A DNA stretch of 64,000 nucleotides from a bacterium (GTDB lineage Bacteria; 4484-113; JAFGCY01): assembly GCA_020849855.1 (NCBI GenBank), contig JADZFO010000010.1, positions 26,211 through 90,210 on the forward strand, given 5' to 3'. A program made the translations under genes and the position numbers. The notes under the pieces were generated by a model. That model made no database searches. It worked only from the letters and a program-made list of their open reading frames with translations, and had not been told where the DNA came from. Positions 43,701 through 51,949 of this stretch are shown piece by piece. How positions within the stretch are numbered: position 1 is the first letter of the stretch; the number at the start of each line of letters is the position of its first letter.

Positions 43701-46700
43701 TACCTTCACCCCCGATCCGGGCAGCGGCACCGTCTTCCACAGCGCCGTAGGCGGCGTCTCCTCGACCGGCCTGCAGTACAAGTGGCTGATCGACGAGAAC
43801 CGCAGCGGCGGCGACGTCGGCGGCTCGATGCTCTTCGAGGGTGAGGTCGACGACGTGGTCGGCGGCGTCAACGCGCCGGTGGCCGCGGACCTGAGCCGCC
43901 GTCTGATCGACAACAACGTCAACTTCAGCACCGTGGCCGGCCGCGGCGTGCAGGAAGGCGACCTGGTCCTGATCACGGAGAAGCGCCGTGCCGGTACCGG
44001 TGTCACCCCGGCCAACGCCCGGGCGAACGTCCGCACCGTGGAAAGCAACAACCAGCTGCTGCTGTCCAGCCCCGCCAACATCAACGTCGGCCTGACCGGC
44101 GGCGGCGCCCTGCAGCGCAGGGGCCGCAGCGACAATGCCACGCCCAGCCAGACCCTGCTGATTGGCGACAACAACAACAACACGGCGAACTGGAACTTCT
44201 ACGGCCTGAATAACGGCTTCGAGCCCAACCTGGCCGTCAACATCGGCTTTAACGACAACCGTTACTGGGGTGGCGTGATCGTCGGCGACCTGGTGAGCAA
44301 CCAGCAGTACTCCGCCGGCGGCACTTTCAACGTGACCAGTGTGCCCACGGCGGCGCCGCTGGACCGCATCAATGTGGCCCAGGTCAGCCCCAACGGCACG
44401 GCCACCCGTATCGCCATCGCCCGTAACACGACCCTGATTGCCCCGCCGCCGATCGGCGCGCCCAATACCTATCTGCTGCAGCTCAGCCGCGGCGGAGGTA
44501 CGCCGATCTACAACACCCTGAACCTCTGGCCGGGCTTCAACATCGGCGACCAGGTGCTTAACACCGCCAACGGCCAGGTCTTCACCGTCGTGGCCATCGC
44601 GGTCAACACCATCACCGTGACCTCAAACACCCTGGTTGGCACCATCGCCAACGGCAACTCGCTGCGCATCCAGGGCATCGACCCCTTCTGGCTGGATGAC
44701 GACCAGTTCTTCATCAACTTCGCCGCCAACCAGATGCGCGTGGGCTTCCATTACCGTGTCTTCGCCTCCAACGGCCTGACCGCCGATGCCGAGGCCGACG
44801 CCACCTATGCCAGCCAGAACGCGAAGATCAACTTCGACATCCAGGCCACCTATCCCTTCGACCTCACCGCCAACCCGGTCACCCCGACCCTGGTGGAAAT
44901 CGACTGGGACGGCTCGGGCAGTGTCGACCAGACCTTCGCCATCGGCGACACCACGCGCCTCGACGGTGCGATCAACGAGTTTGATGTTGAGCGCGTGCGG
45001 GCCAGCCATGTCTTCCAGGCCATCGAACTGGATGCCAACCAGCAGACCCAGGCGCAGTACCGCCTGATCTACACGCGTCTGAACCAGCCCGCGCCGATCA
45101 CCACCGGCTTCTTCGCCCTGCCGGTGGTAACCGTCGGCCGCGACGATGTGGACACCGACCTACGCAACCTGAACGTCCTGGGCTATGACTCATCGTCCAG
45201 CCACAACGTGGGCCTCCAGACGCACTACACCCAGGTGACCAGCCAGAGCCTGTTTGGCGTCAGCGTGCCGACCTTCCGCCTCTACAACGCCTCCGACGCG
45301 CTGTACCTGCCGGCGGGCCTCGACAGCTATGCTGACACCCTGACGACCTTCGCGTCCTACAGCCGGCCCTTCATCTTCAACAACGCGCAGGGCCAGACCA
45401 ACATGAAGCACCAGGCGGTGCATGGCGCCGGCGGCGCGCTGAACTGGATGAGCGACGCCAACGCTGACGGCGTCTGGAACCCCAGCTCCAGCAGCGTCAA
45501 CAACTTCGAGTCGCCCCAGGGCCTCAACCCGGTGAACTATCACGAGTTCACCTTCCCCAACGGCCCGAACGACATGCTGGTGCCCAACGGCAACACCATC
45601 AAGGGCGCGTCCTTCCCGCTGGCGGTGCCGGGCGCCGGTACTACCGGTGTCGGCAGCTTCAACTACTACCGCGCCCGCCGCGGCCTCTACAACGGCTACG
45701 GCTTCGTCTCCGACAACCTGCCGCAGGACAGCCGCGCCTTCAGCTTCGACAGCCAGGCGATCTTCCTGGGCGACCGCATCAACAGCGGCTCGGCGCAGCT
45801 GCGCCCGCTGGCGGCGGACTTCTATGTCGACCCGCCCTTCGGCTCGAACAGCAACCTCTTCCAGCTGACGAGCTATGTCACCGGCGGCGCGACTGAATTC
45901 GCCTCCTACAACTACCGCTGGCTGATCCAGTACGAGCAGAACCCGGGTGTCTGGCAGAACGTCGGTGTCGACGGCGCCTTCGGTGCCGGCCCCAGCAGCA
46001 CGGCGATCAACGCGGTCTTCAGCCCCAGCCAGGACATCCGCGACGAGGCCTGGTACGCGGGCGAGGACGGCAGCGGCAACTTCCGCGCCTGGCTGCTCGC
46101 TTCTGACGGCGCTGGCACTGCCGCCAGCCCGCTGCGCGTCTTCCAGGTCGAGGCCCCGAACCCGGCGGTCTATGTGATGGCCAACCCGCCGAGCACCACC
46201 ACGGGCGCCGAGGTGCAGTTCCACGTCTTCGTCGACGGCGGCCAGGCGCCATACCGCGCCCGCATCGACTACGACCAGGACGGCACCTTCGACCAGACCC
46301 TGGAGATTTACCAGGGCAACGAGATCACCTTCAGCCACGTCTACACCGAGCCGTCCAGCGACCTCGATGGCGACGGCCAGGTGATGAACGACCAGGACAG
46401 CGACTACCGCGTCACGGTCGAAATGGTCGACAGCCCCGGCGCAGCACCGGACTTCGACGGCCCGGTGATCAACAACCAGACCATCGTGAAGATCGCGGAC
46501 AACATCCCGCTGAACGCCAACCTGCTGGTCAACCCGCCCAGCGGCGTGGCGCCGATGCTGGTGGACGCGCACTACACGGTGGCCGGTGGCAGCCCGGTCA
46601 GCAACAACGAGTACAACATCACGCTGCAGCTGATCAACACCAACGGCACAGCCGGCCCGGCGGTGACCCGCAGCGCGCCCGACACATTCGGTGCCAACGG

Positions 46701-48750
46701 CGTGCTCGACGACCCGCGCCTGCCGACCAGCGATGATGAGCCGGTGCAGTTCGTGGTGCCCGAGTCCGGCAACTACTTCATCCAGCTGACCGTGACCGAC
46801 AACGACGGCAAGATCGTGACGGTGACCGAGGATGTCTTCGCCTCCGGCTACTTCATGCCGGTGCAGTACGGCGACACGACCCCGCGGGTGCTGAAGGACG
46901 GCAACGGCCGGCCGATGCACGCGGTGCGCGTCTGGGTTGACCCCTTCATCAACGTCGGCGGCGGCGCGAGCAACGTCTGGCAGAACGACCAGGCCAGCCC
47001 GGCCAACGGCGCCGGCGGCGGCCGCCTGATGGAGGCCGACCTGCAGGTCTTCGGCGACGCGATCATGACCGACCCGAGCGCGAACTTCCGCAGCCTGGGT
47101 GTCTATGCGACCAAGAACCCGGCCGAGCAGCCGCTCTACTTCGCCAACTACTCTGTGGCGGGCGACGGCACTGACCTGGTCCAGGACTTCTATGACACCT
47201 TCACCCCGGGCCGCATCAACATCAACACGGCCTCCGAGGACACCCTGACGGCGCTCTTCCGCAAGATCATTACCCGTCGCGCCTACCTCGATCACAACAG
47301 CGCGCAGGACCGCAACGGCGACGGCGACACCGCCGATGCCGGCGAGCGCTTCCGCTACATTGACACCAACGCCGACGGCAACAACGACTGGCTGACCAAT
47401 GCGGGTCTGGACGGCGACGGCGACGGCGACTTCGCGGATGAGCGCTATCGCAACGTCCGCGACTACGCCAGCGATGTCTATATGACCGAGGCCGAGGCGC
47501 GCCGCCTGGCCCGTGAAGTGGTGCGTTACCGCAGCGCCTTCTATGACATCTACAAGCCGACCCCGCCGGATGGCGGCACGGCCCAGTTCGGCTACCAGCG
47601 CAACGGCTCAGGCGACCCGGATCTTGGCAGCTTCCGTGTGGACCACCTGCCGGTGATCGGTCCCTGGGACGGTGTCAACCCGCATGACTATGAGATTGAC
47701 AACCGTAACGCGCAGCTGAAGGATGCCGATGACGGCGACATGCACAACGCCTACGACAACATCGCCGGCAGCTACTACAACCTCGATCCGTCTACCTACA
47801 TGTTCTACTCGCCGACCGACGTGGCCGTGGTCCGCGACCGCTACCAGGCGATCGTGAACATCGACAACAACGGCGACGGCGACGCGAACGATGCTGGTGA
47901 CTCGCGCTTCGTGACCTTTGAGGCGCCGGGCAACTATGCCAAGTACCTCAACGACGTGGTCAGCGCCACCGACTTCTGGCAGACCGGCCGCGGCGCCGGC
48001 ACCGGCTGGGACCAGATGGGCGGCGCCTACCAGTTCAGCGCCTCCAACCCGCTCAGTCGCTGGGGCTTCGACGCCCGTAACTACTTCAGTTACAGCGGTG
48101 GCCAGGTCTCGGTCCAGATCAACGGTGTGACGGGCGCCCTCTCGGTTACCCCGCTGAGCGGCGTGGGCAGCCCGGCGGAGGCCCGCAACGACATGTCGAT
48201 CATCGCCTCCAACGGTGAGACGGCCTACACCTATATCCCGAACCCGCCCTTCCGCCACGTCTTCGACCTCTTCAAGGTCATTGACGACAGCGCGGGCGGC
48301 AACACCTTCGGCCTGACCAGCAACCAGCTGACCCTGGCCACGGACCGCACCACGGCGACCGGCGGCCTGAACAGCTTCACGAATGTTCAGCGCTTCAGCG
48401 GCCCGAGCCTCTTCCGCTACAGCGCTCACTGGGATGATGACCGCAGCGAGTTTGTGCCGGTGCAGAACTACCTGGACGATATCGCGCCCTACATCACCTG
48501 CCGCAGCTACGTCTTCCGCGTCGACAGCGCGGGCGCCGTGGTGGCTTCCGGCGGCGATGCCGGCGCCCTGGTCGACAGCGCCAAGGTCAGCCGCAGCCGC
48601 AGCAAGTCTGCGGTCATCGATACCGGCAAGCTCTACTCGCGCCGCAGCGGCAGCCAGGTGGACCAGATCCTCAGTGAGATTTTCGGCCTGGAGACCAACA
48701 CGGACACGGAGCGCAACTACCGCGTGCTGTGGCTCAAGGATGAGCGCTAG
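37774..48750 (+). CDS. Giant GspK/PilX-like minor pilin with Ig/PKD/IPT insert (3,658 aa)
   Basis: The N-terminus (KRAPQKRRG / VILLAVLIFIALLLPLVTLV) is a prepilin signal without Glu5, as in GspK. Residues about 20-440 look like the GspK body, with DEAGRVNLN near 295 and the helix-hairpin-helix-like LPGMTGQMAANLLEYMNP near 435. About 2,700 residues then hold repeated beta-sandwich modules: PKD-like (around 1195-1260 and 2800-2890) and an IPT/TIG-like module (about 1671-1776, VSPTYLNQ...VVIIRGFNFD...VRFGG...VPNGARTGNLNVSTPGG). Near 3146 GspK-like sequence resumes with GRININTASEDTLTALFRK, followed by Asp/Gly-rich calcium-type loops and a closing ITCRSYVFRV segment. Predicted role: tip subunit and adhesin. 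The ATG has GGGAG and follows an open but non-signal-like frame. Confidence 0.82.
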   Translation: MQLSLNAKRAPQKRRGVILLAVLIFIALLLPLVTLVLTSINTESVATAEAIKGAKADMASEKAMNDAISLVVQEKAFPSYWTSQRQPNTAIIVVDQATGFRRDEMPDSGAVGGAGLDNVLGTNDDYWMGPRYDRSYNGANDPEDNSRMYRYEFAFDSVDAPVYLGQSWSQSPANRSSFVSSFTGGTMWMLNQYAGVQADQDAPADGVDEGYDVANADPFNGNYPGILSGPGYYLGSDEPRVAGPGSAVNRDIDTGNSIKDYMFNAKVNLYESIFSDLDRGPIPTSLLKSYASVTDEAGRVNLNIFLKKVRVWMPESAETDYDLDGYGTNDYNGNETVDESGWKWVDNPLFPDRYTTVKWDFDPTAETFAQRGGSFQNSNIDWGSMATDGTFSSSTDDISMPQLGENAQHFYQGDIDGDGIGEGVEACRSSLEMLMTLPGMTGQMAANLLEYMNPTQDYFADLASARGLANPTDYYNPNGGTWPPTVDAVNNIYREDACNLTPALLALEVTQAGGVVTDFRWGMDFSEEDDLPLPPPHPLTSFNELVGGSGTAAGGYRSLIRVSAPANDQMPYTNSNRAESSGIPGGVIEGYPESAAVGPRKESGVLVQDVFPAYREELLTGAGFTQAQADRLSEQATIFSYDTNVLATNVQDVSEDADLVNAYVPGDPQYSGAALRATPEDLQDTDNVPDLRFDVDRFVFGVTLSDYRRRADEMYAHLREHMNRPSFDKFTLPVVDRLGRAGAEDNLVDNGDTRYDPTAAGGQNQLYVPHRDAQARVYNVGALGREDDPDGGGPALATGYPALNPEFSIDSCLSIVLYRNGSLLEEDDYSYNPNNGAFPPAANRGLLNLFPFGVPWFVNVLGPFGSQLQYFLEANNDPQPFAGNNVNPQVRAHGNGVFEFNNMLQAGSFDTPADLLNVPQYSYGRMSVSLMADPPSDFRFDSNGNGTVQGAVPGESGVVNYYVAFSDVVDASWYLANVDPDGPDQLPGTGDDPPMNVPLYRLVFNSHNRPGASTPARTCIIPLTAMQLRAVGGGAESGRSMVTIAAWDNFNNLDVIGPAFTANASFAATLGPLGASGTLAQTFNWRQVPLPEENASAGAVGADADGRPLAAADYHNSNPLVPVADRQAFAYDANGDPYLTSRVEAIAWDSGTNAPAQPEMRSDENTRVYLQYNQTAQVPFRVDILPVRVGGDEYEVRSSFGGADVDGGGAYLLYDWSYEDNADTDTDPDSVDGTWPVQQVGQVPNPQVVRIRPETGQITLRVYDLRTFTDNAPGVTLPVATGFALPGGIWAGDRVNYPPLFPDDPAYLGTYPLAGTGGYAEDTVLVQQIESPVDILPEIAVQNPSMYQNDDDLEVRYGAVGGRAPYTYTISVLDAADGGPGDTPYAGPDGAGPIASYPGLGTPPRPSLITAPGVAYDKGGVGTGDVILPQSFTSNNPEEDRLINTGGLAAGEYWVELQVTDSSAVPITRFAYTKLSVGTDNSPSDSSGLPPEMNTSINLRDLGEGRKGFVASASVDGGSGGYSYYWEVHRPIYDNSNPASPVLVDEQLVDSAAPFVGIDAQGIPSNIPAFTSNEANPSFEFQAIDAANGVYFVHCWVIDQRGGSPNVVQPNMAHDVAMVTINDAGSSGGTGGIPIDSLSRTPMAVLAANPPGNSSTPLGNNSIGSTGTNRPYIGVSPTYLNQSALEPDVAGRGDVVIIRGFNFDATADNNVVRFGGDVTARAFRVQTVVGNNITINGNNYVQQELFVVVPNGARTGNLNVSTPGGTSQAVFFQTGYVVNFDLIGKMSPDDPSYLRFDLDYQGDGKYDFSYNTQANPDQSGIVRASDQAITHDYASDGVGNYNATLKVTDLVSGRVQMSHQLITIKDRRPATSGQLTIASGTVTQLGSGGGALPGATFTDSAQNFDSVGLNLGTDLIYNITTSPTSGQTINGFADGEIQCSGTWNVGDVYEVRRAVDQANINSMLVNTWPDIDLRSDTFTPDPGSGTVFHSAVGGVSSTGLQYKWLIDENRSGGDVGGSMLFEGEVDDVVGGVNAPVAADLSRRLIDNNVNFSTVAGRGVQEGDLVLITEKRRAGTGVTPANARANVRTVESNNQLLLSSPANINVGLTGGGALQRRGRSDNATPSQTLLIGDNNNNTANWNFYGLNNGFEPNLAVNIGFNDNRYWGGVIVGDLVSNQQYSAGGTFNVTSVPTAAPLDRINVAQVSPNGTATRIAIARNTTLIAPPPIGAPNTYLLQLSRGGGTPIYNTLNLWPGFNIGDQVLNTANGQVFTVVAIAVNTITVTSNTLVGTIANGNSLRIQGIDPFWLDDDQFFINFAANQMRVGFHYRVFASNGLTADAEADATYASQNAKINFDIQATYPFDLTANPVTPTLVEIDWDGSGSVDQTFAIGDTTRLDGAINEFDVERVRASHVFQAIELDANQQTQAQYRLIYTRLNQPAPITTGFFALPVVTVGRDDVDTDLRNLNVLGYDSSSSHNVGLQTHYTQVTSQSLFGVSVPTFRLYNASDALYLPAGLDSYADTLTTFASYSRPFIFNNAQGQTNMKHQAVHGAGGALNWMSDANADGVWNPSSSSVNNFESPQGLNPVNYHEFTFPNGPNDMLVPNGNTIKGASFPLAVPGAGTTGVGSFNYYRARRGLYNGYGFVSDNLPQDSRAFSFDSQAIFLGDRINSGSAQLRPLAADFYVDPPFGSNSNLFQLTSYVTGGATEFASYNYRWLIQYEQNPGVWQNVGVDGAFGAGPSSTAINAVFSPSQDIRDEAWYAGEDGSGNFRAWLLASDGAGTAASPLRVFQVEAPNPAVYVMANPPSTTTGAEVQFHVFVDGGQAPYRARIDYDQDGTFDQTLEIYQGNEITFSHVYTEPSSDLDGDGQVMNDQDSDYRVTVEMVDSPGAAPDFDGPVINNQTIVKIADNIPLNANLLVNPPSGVAPMLVDAHYTVAGGSPVSNNEYNITLQLINTNGTAGPAVTRSAPDTFGANGVLDDPRLPTSDDEPVQFVVPESGNYFIQLTVTDNDGKIVTVTEDVFASGYFMPVQYGDTTPRVLKDGNGRPMHAVRVWVDPFINVGGGASNVWQNDQASPANGAGGGRLMEADLQVFGDAIMTDPSANFRSLGVYATKNPAEQPLYFANYSVAGDGTDLVQDFYDTFTPGRININTASEDTLTALFRKIITRRAYLDHNSAQDRNGDGDTADAGERFRYIDTNADGNNDWLTNAGLDGDGDGDFADERYRNVRDYASDVYMTEAEARRLAREVVRYRSAFYDIYKPTPPDGGTAQFGYQRNGSGDPDLGSFRVDHLPVIGPWDGVNPHDYEIDNRNAQLKDADDGDMHNAYDNIAGSYYNLDPSTYMFYSPTDVAVVRDRYQAIVNIDNNGDGDANDAGDSRFVTFEAPGNYAKYLNDVVSATDFWQTGRGAGTGWDQMGGAYQFSASNPLSRWGFDARNYFSYSGGQVSVQINGVTGALSVTPLSGVGSPAEARNDMSIIASNGETAYTYIPNPPFRHVFDLFKVIDDSAGGNTFGLTSNQLTLATDRTTATGGLNSFTNVQRFSGPSLFRYSAHWDDDRSEFVPVQNYLDDIAPYITCRSYVFRVDSAGAVVASGGDAGALVDSAKVSRSRSKSAVIDTGKLYSRRSGSQVDQILSEIFGLETNTDTERNYRVLWLKDER

Positions 48751-48793
48751 GTTAAAGCCGCAGGCCGCCGAAAAAGCTTGAAGTGACGAAATC

Positions 48794-48827
48794 CGGGCCC
48801 CCGTGAAAGCGGGGGCCCGATTTGTTT
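48794..48827 (+). terminator. Rho-independent terminator after the giant gene
   Basis: A perfect 10-bp stem (CGGGCCCCCG / CGGGGGCCCG) with a 6-base loop TGAAAG, then ATTTGTTT. The strongest terminator in the window. Confidence 0.92.
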
Positions 48828-48830
48828 ACA

Positions 48831-48860
48831 TTGACATAAATGCTCTAGTTCAACTACAAT
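48831..48860 (+). promoter_or_regulatory. Sigma-70-type promoter of the secretin gene
   Basis: Perfect -35 TTGACA (48831-48836), 18-base spacer, -10 TACAAT (48855-48860). It begins directly after the terminator. The leader is about 90 bases and ends in AGGAGGAG before the GTG. Confidence 0.85.
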
Positions 48861-48957
48861 AGCGAATCCGTTAGGTAGCTTCGGGCTGCCTTGGGCACCC
48901 GCACTGTCCTTTAAGCTCGCGGCTTAGCCGGGGGCAATACCAAGTAGGAGGAGCTCC

Positions 48958-51774
48958 GTGAGGAGAACTCTCTTTTCAGGTGCAGCGGCGCTTACCGCGG
49001 CGGCGGTAGGTGCGGTTGGTTTCGTCCACATCGGTTGGGGAGCCGGTGGGGCGAGTCTGCAGTTCGTTGATCTGCCCGACCGTGACGCCGTTGTTTTAAG
49101 GGTTGATGGCACAGCCCTCACTTCCGACCTCATCGCCCGCGATGAGAGCACCGGCAAGCTCGAGGTGCTTTACGCATATGACAACACCATGCCCGCCCTG
49201 CCTCAGAGCTTCGGCGATCTGATCACGGGCGCGCGGCTTGAGCCGGCCGATGGCGGTTTCAAGCTGGTGCTGAGCCTCGCCGACAGCCTGCCTGCTGGTG
49301 GTGCGTCCTTCTACCGCGAGAGCGTAATCGGTGACGGTGCAACCGTGGTCGAGGTCTTCTCGCCGGAGACGGCGCAGACGCCCTTCAAGGCCAGCTGGGC
49401 AGCGCCGGGCGGCTTCGTCGCGGACAGCAAGCCGCTGGCGAAGTCCCACAGCGCTGTATCCATGGGCCCGCGTTTCGACGCGGCTGCCCAGACGCTGACC
49501 ATCCCCGGCGGCGCCAGCCAGGACTACAGCATCCAGCAGAAGCAGTTCCCCAACCGCATCGACATCGCTCTGCCTTCGACCAGGGCGGACTCGGCCAGCC
49601 TGGGTATGGTCCACAAGGACCTCTCCGGCAAGGTGACCTACATTGAGGTCGTGGAGTCCAAGTCTGCCGAGGGTGTCGTCGTCCGCGCCAACCTGGCGCC
49701 GGACTACGGCGTGGTCAACAAGAGCGTCAGCGGTGACGACCTGGTTCTGACCTTCGGCAAGTCGGCGGCCGCGCCCAGCGCGCCGGCGGCCAAGTACGAG
49801 CAGTCTGGCGGTTTCGGCCAGAGCAGCTTCAACAGCCGTCCGAGCTTCGCCGAGGTCCAGGATGACGATGCGAGCGAGGCCGAAGCGGTCTCGACTCTGC
49901 CGGCCCTGGGCGAGTCCCTCAGCGAGGCTGTGGGCAGCTCGGATCCCTACTACGTCTCCGACGACTTTACCGAGACCAGCGACAGCGCTGTGCCCTCGGT
50001 GGATGAGGTGCTGGCCAAGGCCCGCAACGATGCGCGCGGCCGTGGCGACATGGGCAACGGCGGCGATGGCGACTACGGCTCCTACAAGCTGCCTGAGTTC
50101 GCCGGCGCCGATGAGGAACTGACCGACGTCCGCGTCAACCTGAACGCGACCGGCGGCTTCAGCCTCTACCAGTTCCTGATGTACATGTCGACCATCAGCG
50201 GCATCCCCATCATCATTGACCCCTATTGGTTCAACAACCCGACCGGCTCCACGCGTACCCCCCTGGATCCGGGTGAGATCCCCAACAACGGCGGCGGCGC
50301 GGGCTTCCGTCCGGGTTCGATCTTCGACCCGCAGCTGGGCCAGAGCGGCACCGTCCTGGGTAACTTCGACAACGTGCCCTGGGAGAAGGCTCTGGGTATC
50401 GTGCTGCAGACGCACAACCTGAAGTATGTGACGCAGCGCGACGAGAACGATCCCTATGCCAAGCCGATCATCCTGGTCACTTCCAAGGAGCGCCTCGAGC
50501 AGGAGCTGGAAGGCCAGAACACGATTGACCTCTATCAGCTGCACTATGCCGACCCCTTCGAGGTCACCAACATCCTCGAAGAGCTGAACATGCTGCCCTC
50601 CCTGACTGTGGGCTGGTATGTCTACAGCGGCGGCCGCGGTGGCGGCGGCAACACTGGCGGCGGCGGCGGTGGTAACCGTGGCGGCGGCCGCGGTGGTGGT
50701 GGCCGTGGCGGCGGCGGTGGCGGCGGTGGTGTTGGCGGCGGCGGTGGCCGTGGCACTAACAGCGCCAACTATGCGACCCTGGCCGACGAGATCCAGGCGG
50801 CCGGCGCGGTTTCCGAGCACTACGGTGTTGACGAGCCCCTGCAGATCGGCGGCGGCGGCAACGGCGGCGGCAACGCCGGCGGTGGCGGTGGCGGCGGTAA
50901 CGCTGGCGGCGGCCGCGGTAACAACGGTGGTGGCGGCGGCAACAACGGTAACGGTGGCGTCGGCCTCGACACTGCCAAGACCGGCCTGATCGTCATGCGC
51001 GGCACCCGCAAGACCCTGGACGCCGTGCAGTCACTGATCGCCAAGATCGACCGTCCCCCGAAGCAGATGGCCCTGAAGGTCAAGGTCTACCAGGTCTCCG
51101 ATGATCCGCAGGAGGTCTATGGCCTGCTGCGGGCCACGGCCCAGTCCGACCGTATCCGCGGTACCTACGAGCTTGGTTCTCTCGCGGCGAACATCCTGCC
51201 CAAGGGCGGCGTGCTCCTGGACGAGAACTACACCGCGGCCTTCGAGTTCCTGAGCCAGCAGCGTAAAGCCAAGCTGGTGACCGAGACCGAGGTCGCCGTC
51301 CTCGACGGCTTCCAGGCCACGATCAACAATACGAGGACCCGCGGTCAGCTCAGCGGTACCCTGGTCATCACCCCTGACGGCCAGGTGATCAACCAGCCGC
51401 AGTTCAACTCGGTGACCGTTGGTACCAACCTGACCTTCACCCCGCAGATTGACGACCGCGGCCGTATCACCCTGATCGTCCGCATCACCCTGAGCAACTT
51501 TGACGGCCCGGAGCAGGTGGCCTCGGCCAACGGCCAGCAGGTGACCTTCCAGCCGACCGTCAACACGACGCTCAACACCTTCCTGCGGATGGTGGACGGC
51601 CAGACCGCCCTGATCGGCGGCCTGACCACCACCGAGGATTCGGTGCAGTTCACCGGTATCCCCTTCCTGAGCAAGCTGCCGATCATCGGCAAGTACCTGG
51701 GCCGTACGGAGCATGACCGCTCGACGAGCCACATCTTCATCACGATCCAGGCCAACATCATCGACGACAAGTAA
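48958..51774 (+). CDS. pilQ: Type IV pilus / type II secretion secretin (PilQ-type)
   Basis: A 938-residue outer-membrane channel subunit. Signal peptide about 1-25. The first 300 residues are beta-rich and resemble AMIN-type peptidoglycan-binding segments. An STN/N0-like domain (VRVNLNATGGFSLYQFLMYMSTISGIPIIID) lies near 385, an N1-type repeat (TIDLYQLHYADPFEVTNILEEL) near 525, and an N3-type repeat (KTGLIVMRGTRKTLDAVQSL) near 680. The secretin core follows, with LVTETEVAVLDGFQATI and the hallmark FTGIPFLSKLPIIGKYLGRT at the end. Between N1 and N3 sits a glycine-rich insert of about 110 residues. No pilotin gene is adjacent. GTG start with AGGAGGAG. It precedes pilMN-O-P instead of following them. 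Confidence 0.9.
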   Translation: MRRTLFSGAAALTAAAVGAVGFVHIGWGAGGASLQFVDLPDRDAVVLRVDGTALTSDLIARDESTGKLEVLYAYDNTMPALPQSFGDLITGARLEPADGGFKLVLSLADSLPAGGASFYRESVIGDGATVVEVFSPETAQTPFKASWAAPGGFVADSKPLAKSHSAVSMGPRFDAAAQTLTIPGGASQDYSIQQKQFPNRIDIALPSTRADSASLGMVHKDLSGKVTYIEVVESKSAEGVVVRANLAPDYGVVNKSVSGDDLVLTFGKSAAAPSAPAAKYEQSGGFGQSSFNSRPSFAEVQDDDASEAEAVSTLPALGESLSEAVGSSDPYYVSDDFTETSDSAVPSVDEVLAKARNDARGRGDMGNGGDGDYGSYKLPEFAGADEELTDVRVNLNATGGFSLYQFLMYMSTISGIPIIIDPYWFNNPTGSTRTPLDPGEIPNNGGGAGFRPGSIFDPQLGQSGTVLGNFDNVPWEKALGIVLQTHNLKYVTQRDENDPYAKPIILVTSKERLEQELEGQNTIDLYQLHYADPFEVTNILEELNMLPSLTVGWYVYSGGRGGGGNTGGGGGGNRGGGRGGGGRGGGGGGGGVGGGGGRGTNSANYATLADEIQAAGAVSEHYGVDEPLQIGGGGNGGGNAGGGGGGGNAGGGRGNNGGGGGNNGNGGVGLDTAKTGLIVMRGTRKTLDAVQSLIAKIDRPPKQMALKVKVYQVSDDPQEVYGLLRATAQSDRIRGTYELGSLAANILPKGGVLLDENYTAAFEFLSQQRKAKLVTETEVAVLDGFQATINNTRTRGQLSGTLVITPDGQVINQPQFNSVTVGTNLTFTPQIDDRGRITLIVRITLSNFDGPEQVASANGQQVTFQPTVNTTLNTFLRMVDGQTALIGGLTTTEDSVQFTGIPFLSKLPIIGKYLGRTEHDRSTSHIFITIQANIIDDK

Positions 51775-51836
51775 GAAGCCAAAGCAGGGGCCGGTACCGG
51801 GCGTTTCGCTACGGGCCGGCCCTTGTCCAGAAGCCG

Positions 51837-51880
51837 GGCCCGCGGGGCAAACGGAGCAATCCGGGCAGAGCGGGCCTTTT
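51837..51880 (+). terminator. Possible terminator after the secretin gene
   Basis: A 7-bp stem GGCCCGC / GCGGGCC with a 26-base loop, then TTTT. Another GGGCCGG/CCGGCCC hairpin lies just before it (51788-51822). The run of Ts is short, so read-through into pilM is likely. Confidence 0.45.
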
Positions 51881-51949
51881 CACGGGAACATAACATCCTG
51901 CAGCGTGTCCTACTTATAAGGACAGGCAACTGTGGATGGAGGGGAGTGT

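Noticed and set aside
45190-47295. Long open frame antisense to the giant pilin gene (about 700 codons)
   Set aside because: It mirrors the codon bias of the sense gene, has no ribosome binding site or domain, and many similar antisense frames occur across this high-GC window.
50629-50967. Possible frameshift or artefact in the glycine-rich secretin region
   Set aside because: The frame stays open with Asn, Arg and a normal sequence segment between the tracts, and the secretin core follows in the same frame.
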